DNA of 64,000 nt from Bisporella sp. PMI_857 (GCA_021307315.1 JAJSPD010000072.1:1-64000), one strand, 5' to 3'. Positions 9,830 through 22,005 are shown, counted from the stretch's first letter. Notes: generated from the sequence alone by a model not told the origin. Numbers and translations: made by a program.

Positions 9830-12800
9830 ATGGCGGACTTCTGGAACGACTTCTCTAACAACTTGGCTACCGATATTGCACCAATAATTACACTCTTTGG
9901 GGAACAGCCCACCAAACAGTTCCTTAGCGAATCGACATTTGGTTGGGATGCCCTTACTGTAGCCCTCTTTCCACTTGGAATCTTGACCATCGTCGTGTCA
10001 GCGATTCGCGTCTCAGACGTGGGCATCTTGAAATCATTCATCGGCAGAGCCCAGGAGGCTCAGGGCACTGCTGAAGTCGAGCTCTGTTCATCTACTAGTG
10101 ACAGTGTGTGCGAGCTTTGGGGCGGACGAGGTGTCACTCGAATATTTGGTCGACCAAAAATCCTCGAGTTTGTCTGTCAATCTAGGCAAGACGTCGCCGA
10201 AGATTATTTCTACCCCAGTCTGGGCTCAAAGGACCAAGGAAAAGCTAACATTCCACCCTGTGGCATCTACAATACAGAAGCATTTCTGAGCAACAGGTAC
10301 GAAAATCCTCCAATAACAGCTGCAAATGCATTCGTCAATAGAGCTAATAGAAGCGAAGCACACGCTGGTCGAATAGCGAGTCGAATGGCAAGTCATCTCA
10401 ATCTCAATCAGAGAAGCTTCGGTCCTTCGCCCCTAAACCTAACCTATCCTTAAACATCGGCATTGCAAACAGGTCACCCTATTGGTCGTGCTTCGCTGCA
10501 ACGTTTGGGCTTGTCCTGGTAGCTAGCTGGGTAGGATTTAGCAGCTGGGTGACGTTTATCCAAGAGTTTGAAAACGAGGACGGTCCAATTCCGCATCGCC
10601 ACGTATTCTTCAGTCTCCTCATTGTCGGATCTACGGTGAATTCAATTGGAATCGGCCTTTGCGCTTACTTGATCAATCGAACCACTAGAGAGCGCGAGTT
10701 CAAGAGAAACGTACGCAATCTCGATAGATGCTTTTGAGTGTACAAATGGCTTACAAAGAGTTAGGCTGAAACTAGCCATAATTTTCAAACTAGCGAGTAT
10801 ATGTTTTGGCTCCAGCCAGGAGCTCAGACAGTTGGAGATCAAGTCTTTGACGCCTTTGCATATTCCACGCCGCTCACCACATACATCACCTCGTTCCAAG
10901 ATGAAGAGAGAATATCCCACCGAATCCTCCTGTGGCTCGGCGTGGCGTTTTCGGTTTGCGGCTGGATCCTTCAATTCATCTGCCTTCGGAATCTTCATGC
11001 ATTTGTGTCTATATACTTGCTCGCCGCTACCGTCCTAATGGCAGTCCTCCGTGCCTTTCTCCGAGCCGGGCGCTTGGTTCAAAGCAAGAACCAACTAATG
11101 GGGCATAGGGTAGTAGAGGGTTACGAGCTTGATTGGCAGGCTCTCAAAATTGAGGAGCTGGCTGAGAAGGCCCAGGATGCTTCTAATCAACAAAATCCCT
11201 CCGGTCAACACGGTTCGACACCTTACAGCGTCTGCGACGAATATCACAGACATGGGCCTTACTGCCGTTCGGAATATAGCACAATCGAAGGTGGCAATTT
11301 TGTTTGTACGGGTCCTTCTTTCCAAGGCTTCCACTTGACTGCATTTACAAAGAGCGAGGACGACAACTATGAAAGTCCACCAGACCACGGGGACAAATAC
11401 CCTCTCGTCGAATGTGCGAAACGCGTTATCAGCACGATTACTGGAGGACCAAATACAGCAACAAGAGTCCTGCGCTACCGGTCTCGACTCGCGCAACTAG
11501 CCTCTGAGTCTCCTTTTCCATCAGAACGATGGGACTCGAATGCACGCAAAGTCGCACAGAAGCTACAACAGGCTATCGAACTCACAGCCGACTTCATCTT
11601 ATCTCGCAGATTGAAACTGTGGGTCGGAGACAAAGAGAAATGGTTAGGCTCAGAGATTCTTGTATGGACTTTGAGCTGCCGTGTTGTTAATGAGACCAGT
11701 TCTCTCCTAAAAGACTCATGTCCTGACCCTATCTGTTTTTCCCTGCGTCGGGTGAATGGCCGATGGAGAACCGACTTAAACGACTTAGAGGCGGTCATAG
11801 GCCTATGGACATGGTCCATTAACGCCATACAAGATGAAGCCAAGCCAAACAACATTAACCTGAGCCCGGTCCAAAGTCTAGACGTGGCGGTCAAGGACCC
11901 CCAAAGAAGCGTCTTCTCGATCAAGACATCGGAAATAGAATCAGAAGTAAAGCACATTCTAGGACTATGGCTACCGCCTACAGTTATTATTCAAGATGGG
12001 CAGGATAGCGCTCCTGAGCTCGGAGAAGTGGTCAACCAGACAATATCCAATGAGAAGAACCTCGGTCTCAAATGGGTAATCGACCCTCGGGATTACACGC
12101 ACTTATATTCTGCAGGCGATGATCACACCACTGCCAATCGACGGATCACTCTTCCATTTGTCACCACTGATGTACTCCACCAACGAGCGCAGTACATTTT
12201 TACTGCCTTCCTAAGACAGATGTCAAGCATCATGGACCCCCTTTATACAGTCGAGCTTATTGAACAAAGAGAAGAGAACTTCAACCTCCTCTTTCGGGGA
12301 TTTGAGAGGCCGCCTCGTGATTTCGGACCACCGGCCATTCGCTTATCTAATCCGGAAGTCGAAAGCCTAGTTGGAATTTTCATTGAATGCGGCCTGGGAG
12401 AGAGAGACGACGCATTTTCAACAATAATTCCGGTTCTCCTTGCGTGCTCAAAGCTCCCGTCTCTCGAGCAGGCCGACGACCAAGTAATCTTAAAAGCAAC
12501 GTCGCTAGAGCGACAACACGGGGCTGAGGACGCCGCCAACTTAATTTCTCGATGGTCTTTGACCGTTCCAAAGTGGGCTATGGACACGCCTCGTGGTCTG
12601 CGAATTGCACGGTCATGGGCGGGAACCTGGCGACGAGCGCCAAAACGTCAGAGTCGTTATTATGAAGAACTAGGGATCCAGGTGCGTAGAATGTATGACC
12701 CAGAACCCCCTCCGGATAAATGCTCCCAGACTATGGAGTCAGCACGCGACGTTATAGCGTCTAATTTCCTGGTTCTGAGCTATCCGGGAGACTACAATCA

Positions 12801-13794
12801 AGGTTTTCCGCCCGGTGATAAGTACCCTTTTGCGCTACAGGGCAACGCCACCCAGTTCGAGGGCATCCTGAAATGGGCGTGCGAACTTGACTGTCCGGAG
12901 ATTATCGAAGACACCCGTCTAATCAGGAGTGAGGATCTTATTGTGCTTGCTGCAGAGGCAAGAACTACAGCCGTTGTACAGGCCATGCTCCAGCGCGAGC
13001 AATTCAAACAGAAGGAATTTGATTTTTTTCTCAACGCAGTGAAATCGGGAAAAGTTGAAGTTGTCAAGTTGCTTCTTCGACAACCCACCATCAGAGAGAA
13101 TTTGTCGCACAAGCCCAATGCCTATCAGGATCCTGCCACCGATATATTTGAGCATATTACCGCTGAATTATTCGAGCTGATTCTTGAGTGCTACTCGAAT
13201 CCCGTCAGCATTAAAATAAATCATCGGACCATGCTTTCCATTGCAGCACAAAAGGGCTGCCTTGAGGCTGTGAACGCCCTTCTTAGGCTCAAAAGTGTCA
13301 ATCCAAATGATGTCAATCCGAATAATAGCGATAAATACTTCGAAAGGCCGCTTCACTGGGCGGTACAAGAGAAGCAACTCGAGGTGGTCAAGGCGCTGCT
13401 TGGGCACAACGAAATCGATCCAGACATGCTCGATAAATCCTCGCGAACGCCGCTGTTGCTCGCAACAGAAAACCGTTGGCTGGAGGGGATGAGGGAGCTG
13501 TTGAAGCATGTCAGAACCACTCCGGATAAGAGCAACACATCTGGGCGAACGCCGCTGTTGCAAGCAACAGAAATGAGGTGGCTGGAGGGGATGAAGGAGC
13601 TGTTGAGCCACCGTAGTGTCGATCCCAATGCAAAAAATGAGCACGGAAAATCGCCGCTTTCATGTGCGCGCGACATGGAGTGGGACGAGGGGACTCAAGA
13701 GCTGCTTATGCATAACCAAAATGTCGATGAAGGCGATGATGATGATGTTGAAGATGAGGATGCTGAATCCGAGTATGCTAGACTCTCTGATTGA
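9830..13794 (+). CDS. Multi-pass membrane protein with C-terminal ankyrin repeats
   Basis: A large fungal membrane protein of unknown biochemical function. Exons: 9830-10296, 10377-10710 and 10765-13794, with GT-AG introns of 80 bases (branch GCTAAT) and 54 bases. Phases agree and the product is 1276 residues without a stop. Hydrophobic segments lie near residues 40-60, two more near 190-255 and two or three near 305-355. Between the first and second sits a conserved-looking block with CSSTS and GRPKILEF that I associate with a family of fungal ankyrin proteins. The central part is soluble. From about residue 1080 to 1250 there are four or five ankyrin repeats, followed by an acidic tail of Asp/Glu. 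The ATG at 9830 is the first start in frame with the conserved N-terminus. Ankyrins at the C-terminus suggest a membrane-anchored interaction protein, perhaps a recognition or signalling receptor; that role is inference. Appears intact. Confidence 0.82.
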
Positions 13795-13838
13795 AAAGCT
13801 TGCCTTTCCTTTGCGTGCGGATAAAAAAGTATCACGTA

Positions 13839-14010
13839 TGTAACAACCGAAGCGTAGGCGAAGGTCATAGCGCAGGATTAAGGGTTTGACAACATGGTAT
13901 GAGAGGTTACAGAGCTGATACTGAGGAGAGTCGGAGTCGCCTATATAATGGCCTGCTCCTACTCTCTGCAGTTGTTCCTCATGTTTTTGTATCCTTCGTG
14001 GTAGACTTAT
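13839..14010 (+). repeat. LTR-1 family, truncated copy
   Basis: Starts TGTAACAACCGAAGC, contains the TATATAA box region and the TTGTTCCTCATGTTTTTG block, then loses similarity after CTTATAAGG. It is closest to the copy at 32081-32328. It begins only 45 bases after the stop of the membrane-ankyrin gene and may supply its transcript end. Confidence 0.8.
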
Positions 14011-14830
14011 AAGGAAGCTTTTGGGCACGACATGGATTCAAGTCATACAAGCCAACCAACCACACGGGTCAGATGTGGGGGAAAGCGGTAGAAACAGGAA
14101 TGCAAAAGGCGAAGGGCACTGTACGTAATCTTTCTCTCCCAGAACTCATTTGCGGGTTGACTGATTTGTGCTAGTTTCCAAAGGTTGATAGAATTAAGAT
14201 TAGGTACGTCTGCATCAGATCTAACTGATAGAAAGCATCTTAATTGCGACTTACCTAGATTTGAAATAAAGCTGACAATGACTTGCATAATAGAAGTGCT
14301 GTGGCTTATTAATCCCATAACGTTGCCGCAAATGTTATCAGCGCGATGTTCTATGATAGTGATAGGAAGATTATCTCAGGACATATCTTCAGCGATGGAA
14401 ACGTCGAATATAGCAGGCCGGCGCACGAGGCCTCCAGCTACGTCGCATCCTACCAGTCCCAATCGCCGTCAAGTACTGGCGGACCTACATGGAGGTGGAA
14501 TGAGCGGGGGGGGGTATGCAAAATATTCTTTGGGATGGCGAGAACTATTATAAAGGAGATTGGGCTGATGAATTCCAGAAATGGTATACTTCTTACAACG
14601 GCGAATGGTACTACTGGTGATGCCTTCAAAAGCATCTGAAAGGATTTTGCGCTGGTCGCTCTGTCACGGTCTCTCTGTCATGGTCTTTACTCATAACTAC
14701 AATCAGCTACTTTTTATTATGTAAGGCAGCGCCACTGAATTGCCAAGGCGAAGCTCGGTTGAGCTCACCGCCTCTTGGCGGTGTGCTCTACGCTGCTAGT
14801 CATCACGTGCGGGAAGCTTTATATTACGCG
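14011..14830 (+). other. Unassigned region with a possible gene remnant
   Basis: Frames on the plus strand around 14346-14621 look partly coding: one ends at a run of eight or nine G near 14505, and after a frame change a Tyr/Trp-rich peptide (ends NGEWYYW) runs to a TGA at about 14621. I do not recognise the protein. A short hairpin (CACCGCC, TTGGCGGTG) lies near 14770. Confidence 0.3.
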
Positions 14831-14979
14831 TGTCGGAAATATAATCTTAATAGAGGTATCACGTCAATAGAATACGGGTTGTTGTGTGCTTGTATTGTAT
14901 GATCTGTATCTACGTTGTAGACATGTAAGAGATTTCTAGTTCCTTGGCCTATTACGTAAGCTAAGCCAATTCCTGACAA
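14831..14979 (-). repeat. LTR-6 family solo LTR with target duplication
   Basis: 149 bases beginning TGTCGGAAATATAAT and ending CCAATTCCTGACA, flanked on both sides by ACGCG. The inverted counterpart is at 40094-40235. Perfect 5-base duplications at both copies support an LTR-type insertion. No internal retrotransposon sequence is next to it. Confidence 0.85.
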
Positions 14980-16832
14980 CGCGATAGGTTTCCTTTGTAC
15001 TTAGAACTCAATTCAACCTTTTTACCTGTATTGTCCTACAGCTCTACGAGCTACAATACACTCTCTGCTACGCTCTATTGAATTCACGTACACAACGCAA
15101 CAGTGTTCGACTAGTCGGTCCACCATCCCAATATGTCCATAAGTGCTGCCAGATGAAGAGCAGTTCAGCCGTCGTTCGATTTTTCCTTCCGAGCCTTGCA
15201 TTAGCGCTGAGTTCGGCTAGTCAGCTTACTTCGTACGAAAGGGCCCCGATACATTGACACTCCGGTGCCAAGCAAGCATTGGCCGATCATAGGCCCTAAG
15301 GTACCCGGGGTTTTTCTTTTTTTTACACCGAGTAGCTAAAACAATTGCCTTCCATCAAATCGTAAAGTTTTCGAGTTGTTGCCTAGCTTACTATTGGTGT
15401 AACACGATATATCAATCGAGTCATCTATCTGATGGCGGCGTACCAGGTGAGGGCTGCGGATCAATTTTCTCGCGGTCAGTTCGTCGATTGCTACGGCTGA
15501 TTTCAAGCTATTCGTAAACTTTACTTAAACAAACGAACGTTGAAGTATTGGCTTGTCGCAGGCTGATACCTAATCAAGACCTGGAAGCCTAATAGCAGTC
15601 TTGCCCTTTCTAGAAGTACAAAAACTTGTTTATTTCAATGCAATATCGAAGCTGAAGTAAGCCGGCGTTGCTTGTATGCTTTCACTTTTGTTCGGCAGGT
15701 TTACGAGCACCGCGGTAAGCAACTCAAAGAGGTCGTAATATTGAACCAACGAGACCTTGCCCGTAAGATAGATTAAAGGCAAGTACAGTCTTCTGAATCT
15801 TTCGGGTATGGACGATACCGATCCTGCTATCCTTACGTTTTGCACAACCGACGTGAACTTAGGTCTTCTAGTCAGATTCACTTTAGCAAATAAGCTTTGC
15901 ACAGACGCACCACCACAATCCTGCAGAATTTCAAAAAGACACTTATATTGCACTAGGAGAGTGCGAAGGCTATCCATCAACTGGTGGATTGTCATTCATT
16001 ACTATGCAAGATCGCAATGATCTATACGAGTCTAGTGGCAGGCAAACGATGCTTCTAATAGCGGTCAACCTGCTAACATGTGGTTGACAGCCACAGTAAC
16101 ACAAGCTGCAGCAGGACGAATATGGTGCGATAATATTCTATCTACTCACCAAATCAGAACTCTGGATCAAGGTTTTGTATATTCATATCAGTCAAGCTGC
16201 CTTCGAGAGTCATGAGGTGCGGGCGCCACTATATGTTCCTTTTACGTTCAGAATTCTTGCTTCTAATTCTGGTTAAGCTTGAGTTCTTGTACTGGTCACT
16301 GAATCAAAACCTGAAATACTTATAGTACCGGATTTGAGATTTTGCAATGATTCAATCGCCAGACGAGGAACAGCATACCGAAGCCCAATAGCCCCACTGA
16401 GCCTTTACCTTTCTCCACATTTTCAATATGTCGGGTTTCAGTGCTGGGTGGCGCTTTGCTCTCAGTCAATCGTTGGACCCGGATATCTGAGCGTCTCTAG
16501 CCTTAAAATTGAGGGACTCATTAGCGCTCCAAAGACAATTTTGCTCAGCTCTAACGCAGTAAGCATGCAGTGTTTCACCCCCTGTGCAGATGGGATGACC
16601 AGGTGATCAAGTAGATGACATTTCCATGCCTCCAGTCTCTTTCTGCAGCCTACCTGAGGCGAAATCTTCGCGGTTCGGGAAGTATAAGAAGGGAGACGAT
16701 GTGTTAATCCAGCCTTTCTTCTTTCAGGCGATTCTTCTCTGGTCTTCTCTCTCATCTCATCTTAGCAATCAAACGCTCCATCCAACTTATTCTGAACCTG
16801 ATTTCCGCTGCTCTCCTGCTTCACTCCAAGTC
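14980..16832. other. Unassigned intergenic region
   Basis: Nothing firmly identifiable. A 121-codon minus-strand frame at 15995-15630 is the best coding candidate, but it matches no family I know and has no visible introns. The last 150 bases are pyrimidine-rich (CTTCTTTC, TTCTCTCTC), as is common just upstream of fungal start codons, and probably belong to the promoter of the gene at 16833. Confidence 0.3.
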
Positions 16833-17270
16833 ATGGCAACAATTAAACAAGCAGCCTGGACCCATGGCATCGGCGTGGAGCTTGAATCTCGCTCCTGGTC
16901 AGCCCTTCGCCAAGGCTTCTATACCACTGTCCGCCCCTCCAATGAAGGCACCTTCGGCTGGGTTCACTTCGCCATCCCAACCCCTGTCATTGTCGACGGC
17001 ACTCGCTTGAAAGCCGCATCCGCTATGATCCGCTTCTCTACAGGCTCCGGCGCGAAGGTTACCAGATTCCATGTTTTTGATGGCGAGAAAAGGATTGCGG
17101 ATCATAATGAGTTAAATTTGGCGGGTAATTTGCAGTTTGTGAGAAGAGACGTGCCGGGGGATCCGGAGGTGTTGTGGGGGACGGTGATTTCGTTGGGGGT
17201 GCAGTTCAGTGGGACGGGACCAAATGATTATGTGCAGTTTATTTCTGCGGGGATTGATTTCTTTGCTTAG
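16833..17270 (+). CDS. Small DUF6623-like protein
   Basis: Single-exon gene of 145 residues with no signal peptide or membrane segment. The sequence contains the run HFAIPTPVIVDG, a strand-rich middle with VFDGEKRIADH and a C-terminal VLWGTVISLGVQFSG, ending SAGIDFFA. I associate this pattern with the uncharacterised DUF6623 family of bacteria and fungi, probably a beta-sandwich fold; no biochemical function is known to me. The ATG at 16833 is chosen because the conserved part starts right after it and the upstream extension of the frame looks non-coding. Third positions and composition are G+C-richer than the flanks, consistent with a live gene in a repeat-rich area. Assignment to the family is from recall and should be checked. 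Confidence 0.75.
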   Translation: MATIKQAAWTHGIGVELESRSWSALRQGFYTTVRPSNEGTFGWVHFAIPTPVIVDGTRLKAASAMIRFSTGSGAKVTRFHVFDGEKRIADHNELNLAGNLQFVRRDVPGDPEVLWGTVISLGVQFSGTGPNDYVQFISAGIDFFA

Positions 17271-18282
17271 AAACAGGGTCACCAAGTAAGCAAATATTTG
17301 GATGTACGCTGGGAACACGAAGGCGACTGACTGGAATAGTGGACGTATACCCGGTACAGAAGTGTTGGACTTACCACTGTATGCCCATTATTTTCGCCTA
17401 AATCATGTCCACTGGTTTCGCGACCCCTACTGCAGCGATTCATGGTCATTTTCACGACTACTTTCCATTAGTTTAGGGGCGAACTGTCATATATGTACGG
17501 GAGAGAATCCTTTCATTAGCTAGAACAATCAATCAAACCTTCTTCTCTCAGTTATAGACCGTATGCCAGTTTACAGTAAGAGCCAATTACTCCGACAATA
17601 GAGTGAGTATTGAGTATTTACCAACACAATAGAATACTCTGCTACGCCGATAATATAAAAAATAAACTCTACTAACATAGTCCACAAGCAAATTGCATTT
17701 TTTTCTTGGCGTCGTATCAAAAACGTGAATGTCAAAATAATAACATATATAACTGTCGGTTGCTTACCACGTAGCAAAAGGCGTAGTAGCTATTGACTAC
17801 GCTCTTGCTAGTGTAGTTCTGGTATTCGTTGATTGTTTTTCTTGTTTGTTTGTTTGTTTGTTTTCTATTTAACGTCTAACTAAAGGACCGTGCTCGAAGA
17901 TACGACGCTAGGAGTAAACTCCTAGAGTCCAACGGCTGAAGGCATGGGGCATACTTGGATACTTGGCGTTATTCCTTAACCGCAAGTATTAGACAAGAAG
18001 GTATTTACACTGAAACTGGGAAATGAGCCCTTCTCTACGCTTTAGCCCTCCTACTCCCCGTGGCTCACGCACTGTTATTATGTAATATTTAAAACAAATG
18101 AAAAGTAATAGCCGACAAAAGAAAAAGCCAGCCAGCTGGCTGGCTTTGCGGTAAGGACAAATATTCTCAAAAAAGCGGTTCTTACGCTACTATTCTGTTA
18201 GCGTAGCGATACTTTCGCTAGTGCCGAGTAGCTGTGACATTAAAGTAGAAAGAGGCCCTCGAAGTCGGTTGCGGCGCCTGCG
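17271..18282. other. Intergenic region with hairpin repeat and TTTG microsatellite
   Basis: AT-rich, no gene recognised. It contains the hairpin repeat copy at 17755-17845 and a (TTTG)n run near 17838-17865. A CCAGC-rich inverted motif (GCCAGCCAGCTGGCTGGC) lies near 18126-18145. Otherwise nothing seen. Confidence 0.4.
17755..17845 (+). repeat. Hairpin repeat, copy 2
   Basis: Stem-loop at 17774-17808 (GCAAAAGGCGTAGT with ACTACGCTCTTGC) preceded by TGTCGGTTGCTTACCACG and followed by GGTATTCGTTGATTG. Very similar to copies at 8203-8290 and 36340-36460. Confidence 0.75.
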
Positions 18283-18620
18283 TGTAACAGCCAGGGTCGG
18301 TTAAAGACGGCCATCGTGACAGCCTAACAGCCAGCCAAAGGCTTTTCAGCTATAGTACTTCCAGGGCTGCAAGCGGCACGCTCCGCCCATGGCCAGCCAC
18401 AGGCTTACAGCTACAGCAGCCACAGGCTCACAGTTACAGCACAGTTGAAGATATAAGGAACAGCTAGAGCTCTCTGAACAAGGCAAGCTTGAGTTTTTCT
18501 CTCCTGTTAGACTTACCAGCATACTTCTGATATCAATCCATCCCTATTGCAGCTACATCGCTAGTCACGTATTCCCACCTGTTATATTGCAATCCCTCCT
18601 GCTGCCCTCTATTTGTTACA
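18283..18620 (+). repeat. LTR-5 family solo LTR
   Basis: Starts TGTAACAGCCAGGGTCGG, ends CTCTATTTGTTACA, and includes a repeated CAGCCACAGGCT motif and a TATAAGGAACAGCT block. Other copies: 39402-39694 (truncated), 26967-27412 (minus, diverged) and a fragment at 54809-54852. Flanks do not give a clear duplication. Confidence 0.8.
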
Positions 18621-18975
18621 GTTTCACACAGCTCTGTTCCGCACCGCTGTCGATAAGCGCCCGTACTTTTTCCGTTCCTTTTCCGGCACTTGATATCCGT
18701 ACCGAAATAACTATTCGTCTTTTTTCTGCACTTTTGCTCGTTCTTCCTGGCAGAGAAAATATCAAAAACGAGCTTTTTAGTTTCTTTGACTAAGCCTAGG
18801 GCAATTAGTAGAAACATGCCTTTTTTCCCCTACAATTGTAGCATTCTATATTGGAGCATTTAAAGGATAGATGACCTTTTTGGCTGCACCGAAAATATCG
18901 AATAGATCTACGCTTACTTTCCGTGCCGGTACCGATAGAAGTGCGATTTACTTCGCTCAAAAAACTCTTTTGTCC

Positions 18976-19900
18976 TTAAGTGTTTTCTGTCATAAAGCGT
19001 GGAGCTAATATTGAGTCGGCTGTAGACGCTGGGTCATCAGCGCTTCTCCGCGGATTCTTCGTGGCTTCTCTAGTTGAGCTACTGGAGTTGCTGATTATCC
19101 GTTCCGCGCTTTCTATTCTTCGTGCTAGTGACATTAATGCCTTCCGGCTTCTAGAGACCTCACAATGCCGTAGGATACGAGCTCTCAGGTTATTACGGAG
19201 CTTCCCGAACAGCGTTCTCCCGTTGCTTGGCATTCTTCAGCCTGGTGGCTGTATTTAGCTCTCGATTGTCTTTATCTGTGATCAAATCAAAAAAGAAAAC
19301 AACAAACTTTTCTTATGTGGTGTTGCCAATTCTTACATCTGATTTGTAGCCGGCCCACCTTCGTTCCGTCATTATGTCGAAAGCGATCACGCAAGGGTCT
19401 GCGTGTCGTCGGGAAAGTTGTGGTTATTATTTTTCCTGAAACAGCGTTCCGCAGCTGACACAAAAGCTTGCACTTTTAATAGGCTCTTCCTTTTGAATAG
19501 AGGCAGTTTTGTTGGCTTGGCAACGAACAGCTGAGAGTATGGCTGGCGTTCTGGCCGTCCATAGGCTTTTTCCCCGCTCGATGGCGGTTCAGCTGAGCGT
19601 CGGCGCTGCTTCGCACTCGTTTCTTTTTCTGATGCCTGATCCTTTTCACTGCTGTCGAAAGCACACACTTGCTCCTTCAAAGCTTTCCGCTTCTTCCTGA
19701 CTTCGATATTTTTTGCCTTGTTGTGAAATCTCTGCTTTTTGCGCTGCTTCTTCTGGCGTATCTCCCTTTGACGGTCTTCTACACGAGATAACTCGTGAGC
19801 TAGCCCTGTCTGTGTATGTGAGGTACCACTCCACTTGTAGCAACGCCGCGTACTTGATACGTAGTTGCTGGTAAGTAGAATGTGGTAAATTGTTCATGAT
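18976..19900 (-). pseudogene. Decayed transposable-element ORF headed by the family-8 repeat
   Basis: Minus-strand coding-like sequence starts at an ATG at 19897 (MNNLPHSTYQQLRIKYAAL) and continues through at least one frameshift near 19650 and others near 19390-19240. The later parts are Lys/Arg/Glu-rich (QGKKYRSQEEAESFEG, RSRKALMSLARR). The same start peptide is encoded in the short family-8 repeats at 37830, 51523 and 56833, so this is the only longer copy and probably represents the protein of the parent element. I cannot name the element class. Confidence 0.5.
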
Positions 19901-20020
19901 TGCTACTACTGCTACAATGCGTTCTCTTATATGCTACAGGTGGTCATGTGACTGAATCCTTTGTTCACTCCTCCACTCACTCCTCCATTCACTCCCCCAT
20001 TGACTCAGGACCATACCAAC
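19820..20020 (-). repeat. Family-8 repeat (promoter and start of element ORF)
   Basis: From GTTGGTATGG-type end (20020) to GGTACCTCA (19820) on the minus strand. Contains a G-rich short tandem array (GGGGGAGTGAATGG and GAGTGAACAAAGG units), a TATAAGAGAACGC box and an ATG. Unlike the other three copies it runs on into a longer coding-like region. Confidence 0.75.
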
Positions 20021-20217
20021 AGTATGTTTCGTAAAAGTAATCCCGTAGCTCATTGGGTCTATCCTTATAATCAGGGGGAAGCTCTCTAGATTGTGGTCTC
20101 TTTATTTAGTTGTCCAAGAATGCAACTCATAATTGAGGCTTAAGGTATCCAGGGCGAATCTAAATTCCACATACGATCGCGATGTCACTAAGCACTTGCA
20201 TATCAGCACTCTTTCTT

Positions 20218-21253
20218 TTACAGAGGTGCAGTAGCGATATAGTTGCGGAAATGCAAGCCCCGGTTGCTGAAAGTAAACTTTCTGTCAACGATAGATTCTT
20301 TAATTATCTTTATCTGCTCCCTAAACCGAAGATAGCCAACAGTGTGATGTCCAAATTCTGATGCCTCGATCTTCAGTGCCTCATAGTGTTCCATCTTTTG
20401 GTCGGGAGCATGCGCCACTCGAAGAGCAATAAGGTCGTTACGTTGAACAAGCTTTTAAAGGGCCTCGGCAAAGATACCGCGAAGCTCGGATACAGCAGAA
20501 TTCTGCTGCCAGGCGAAGAAAGACGGATCTGTGCTTAACTGTACAATCTTTTTCTGCAACCGGAAAAAAGCTTTGCTTCCCTCGCTGTATAGCAGTGGCA
20601 TATTGACGTCGAAAATTCCAAGGAGACAGTAAGCCATATATTTTACTTTTGTTGTCTCCCGCTACGCGGCCAATAGCATTTTCTGCCCGATCGGCAAGCT
20701 TTAAAAGTAGTCAATGTTTTCAAGCACACTTTCGTAAATGTTAGTGATGCGCGAAAGGAGGGGTCGCAATTGAGATTTGTTTCCAATGCATAACCATGTG
20801 TTAGAGTAGAAATCAATCAAGCTTAGTGCAACAAGCTTTTGCAGCGTCCACTCTCGCTGGAACCAGCAGCAGAAACGCAACTGATTTTTATCGATCTCTA
20901 GCCCGGATTTGGGCTGTAGTAGATCCCGCAGATAGGCGAAACATTCCGCGACATTTCGGTACCAGCGGAACATGCCGTTGATTGCCTCGCTCAACTCCAC
21001 GCTGCTAGTTTTGTCGATACAGCATGTATCCACCCATGCGTGCCGAACCGAGGGATTATGGTTGCGGGCGAGCTCGCACGTCATCTTAATTTTGTCCCAG
21101 CTTGTTATCTTCTTTGTTGCTTTGCCCAAATCCTTGCGTGTCATGGAAAAAAACTTCGTTTTCTTCCTATGTGTAAGAAAGAATGACATATTGCGCCTCG
21201 GTGCTACTGCCGGAAAGCTTGAGGCTATAGTCCTCGGTATTGATAAGCCACAT
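20218..21253 (-). pseudogene. HET-domain (heterokaryon incompatibility) gene, decayed
   Basis: Minus-strand remains of a HET-domain protein, the fungal family that triggers incompatibility cell death. From the ATG at 21253 the frame reads MWLINTEDYSLKL, then LSYT followed by TAG where the family has LSHTW, so the conserved Trp codon is now a stop. Downstream are the diagnostic blocks AWVDTCCIDK, SEAINGMFRWYRNV and REWTLQKL. After a frame change and a further TAG near 20675 comes MAYCLLGIFDVNMPLLYSEG with RLQKKIVQLS, and last FSNRGLHFRNY near 20270. Two or more stops and frameshifts make it non-functional. The TGG-to-TAG change fits RIP. Confidence 0.85.
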
Positions 21254-21479
21254 AGTGAATGCGTTTTTCAATCAGCTTAGAGCTAAAAGCTCTGTGCGTG
21301 TTGGCGTAAAGTATGGGTAGTAATCGGATCAACACTCCTCGATGTCCCTGAGAATGTTGACGAAGATAAGGGCTTGTTGGTTACGCCTGGCGTACAGTGG
21401 GGTGCACAAAGTCTCGACACCCCCCTTGCTAGCGTGACTGTATATACGCAGTTTCAGAGCTGCAGTTTTTAATGTACGC

Positions 21480-22005
21480 ATTTTTACTCCCCTGAAGCAA
21501 CCACGCCAGCAAGGGAATGCCGAGCCCACCAGCTGTATGACGATGGCCAGGCGCATCTCGGCTGTTAGCATTCCCCGCGACAGCTGCCGTACCACAGCCG
21601 TCGCCATGTGGGTTACTATCCTCCCCCCTAAATAAACGTTAAAGTATGGGTCATATGGGTATTGCCAAGAGCTTTGTCGCCAGTCAAGGTAAGAGTTTGA
21701 CTCTTCTGCCCCATCGCTGCTGGCTCGTGCAAGAAGGAAAAATGGGCATTAAGTGGGTTTTGCAAGGAGCCGCAAGGGCATATAGCCATTCAGAAGCAGC
21801 AATACCCATGGAGCCCACCCTTTAACCTCTATTTAGGGGGGAGGATAGTATACAGCCGTCAGGGATGGCTGAAGCCAAGCCGGCTATTTGTGGGGACGAA
21901 AAAAACCCGACAAGTCGGTCAGACAAGGTTCAGGGGGAATACACAATCCACAATTTACCCTCCGCACTTCATGCTGCGCACCCGCATTAGCGCATTGTTG
22001 GCGGA
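21480..22005. repeat. Repeat shared with 55043-55303, split by a MITE
   Basis: Segments 21525-21615 and 21849-22005 match one continuous stretch at 55060-55303 (shared landmarks: CAGCTGYYGTACCACAG, GAGCCGGCTATTTGTGG, AAAAACCCGACAAGT, CAATCCACAATTTAC). In this copy the two parts are separated by the MITE at 21616-21848. The nature of the repeat is unknown; part of a retroelement interior is possible. Confidence 0.7.
21616..21848. mobile_element. TA-flanked MITE (Tc1/mariner-type)
   Basis: 233-base element with near-perfect terminal inverted repeats of about 28 bases starting CTATCCTCCCCCCTAAATA, flanked by TA on both sides (21614-21615 and 21849-21850). No coding capacity. The uninterrupted relative at 55043-55303 shows the empty site. 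TIR length and TA duplication point to mobilisation by a Tc1/mariner-type transposase. Confidence 0.88.

Noticed and set aside
16626..17270. A longer 214-codon version of the DUF6623-like gene
   Set aside because: The upstream part of the frame is pyrimidine-rich and lacks a canonical start; the conserved protein begins at the ATG at 16833.
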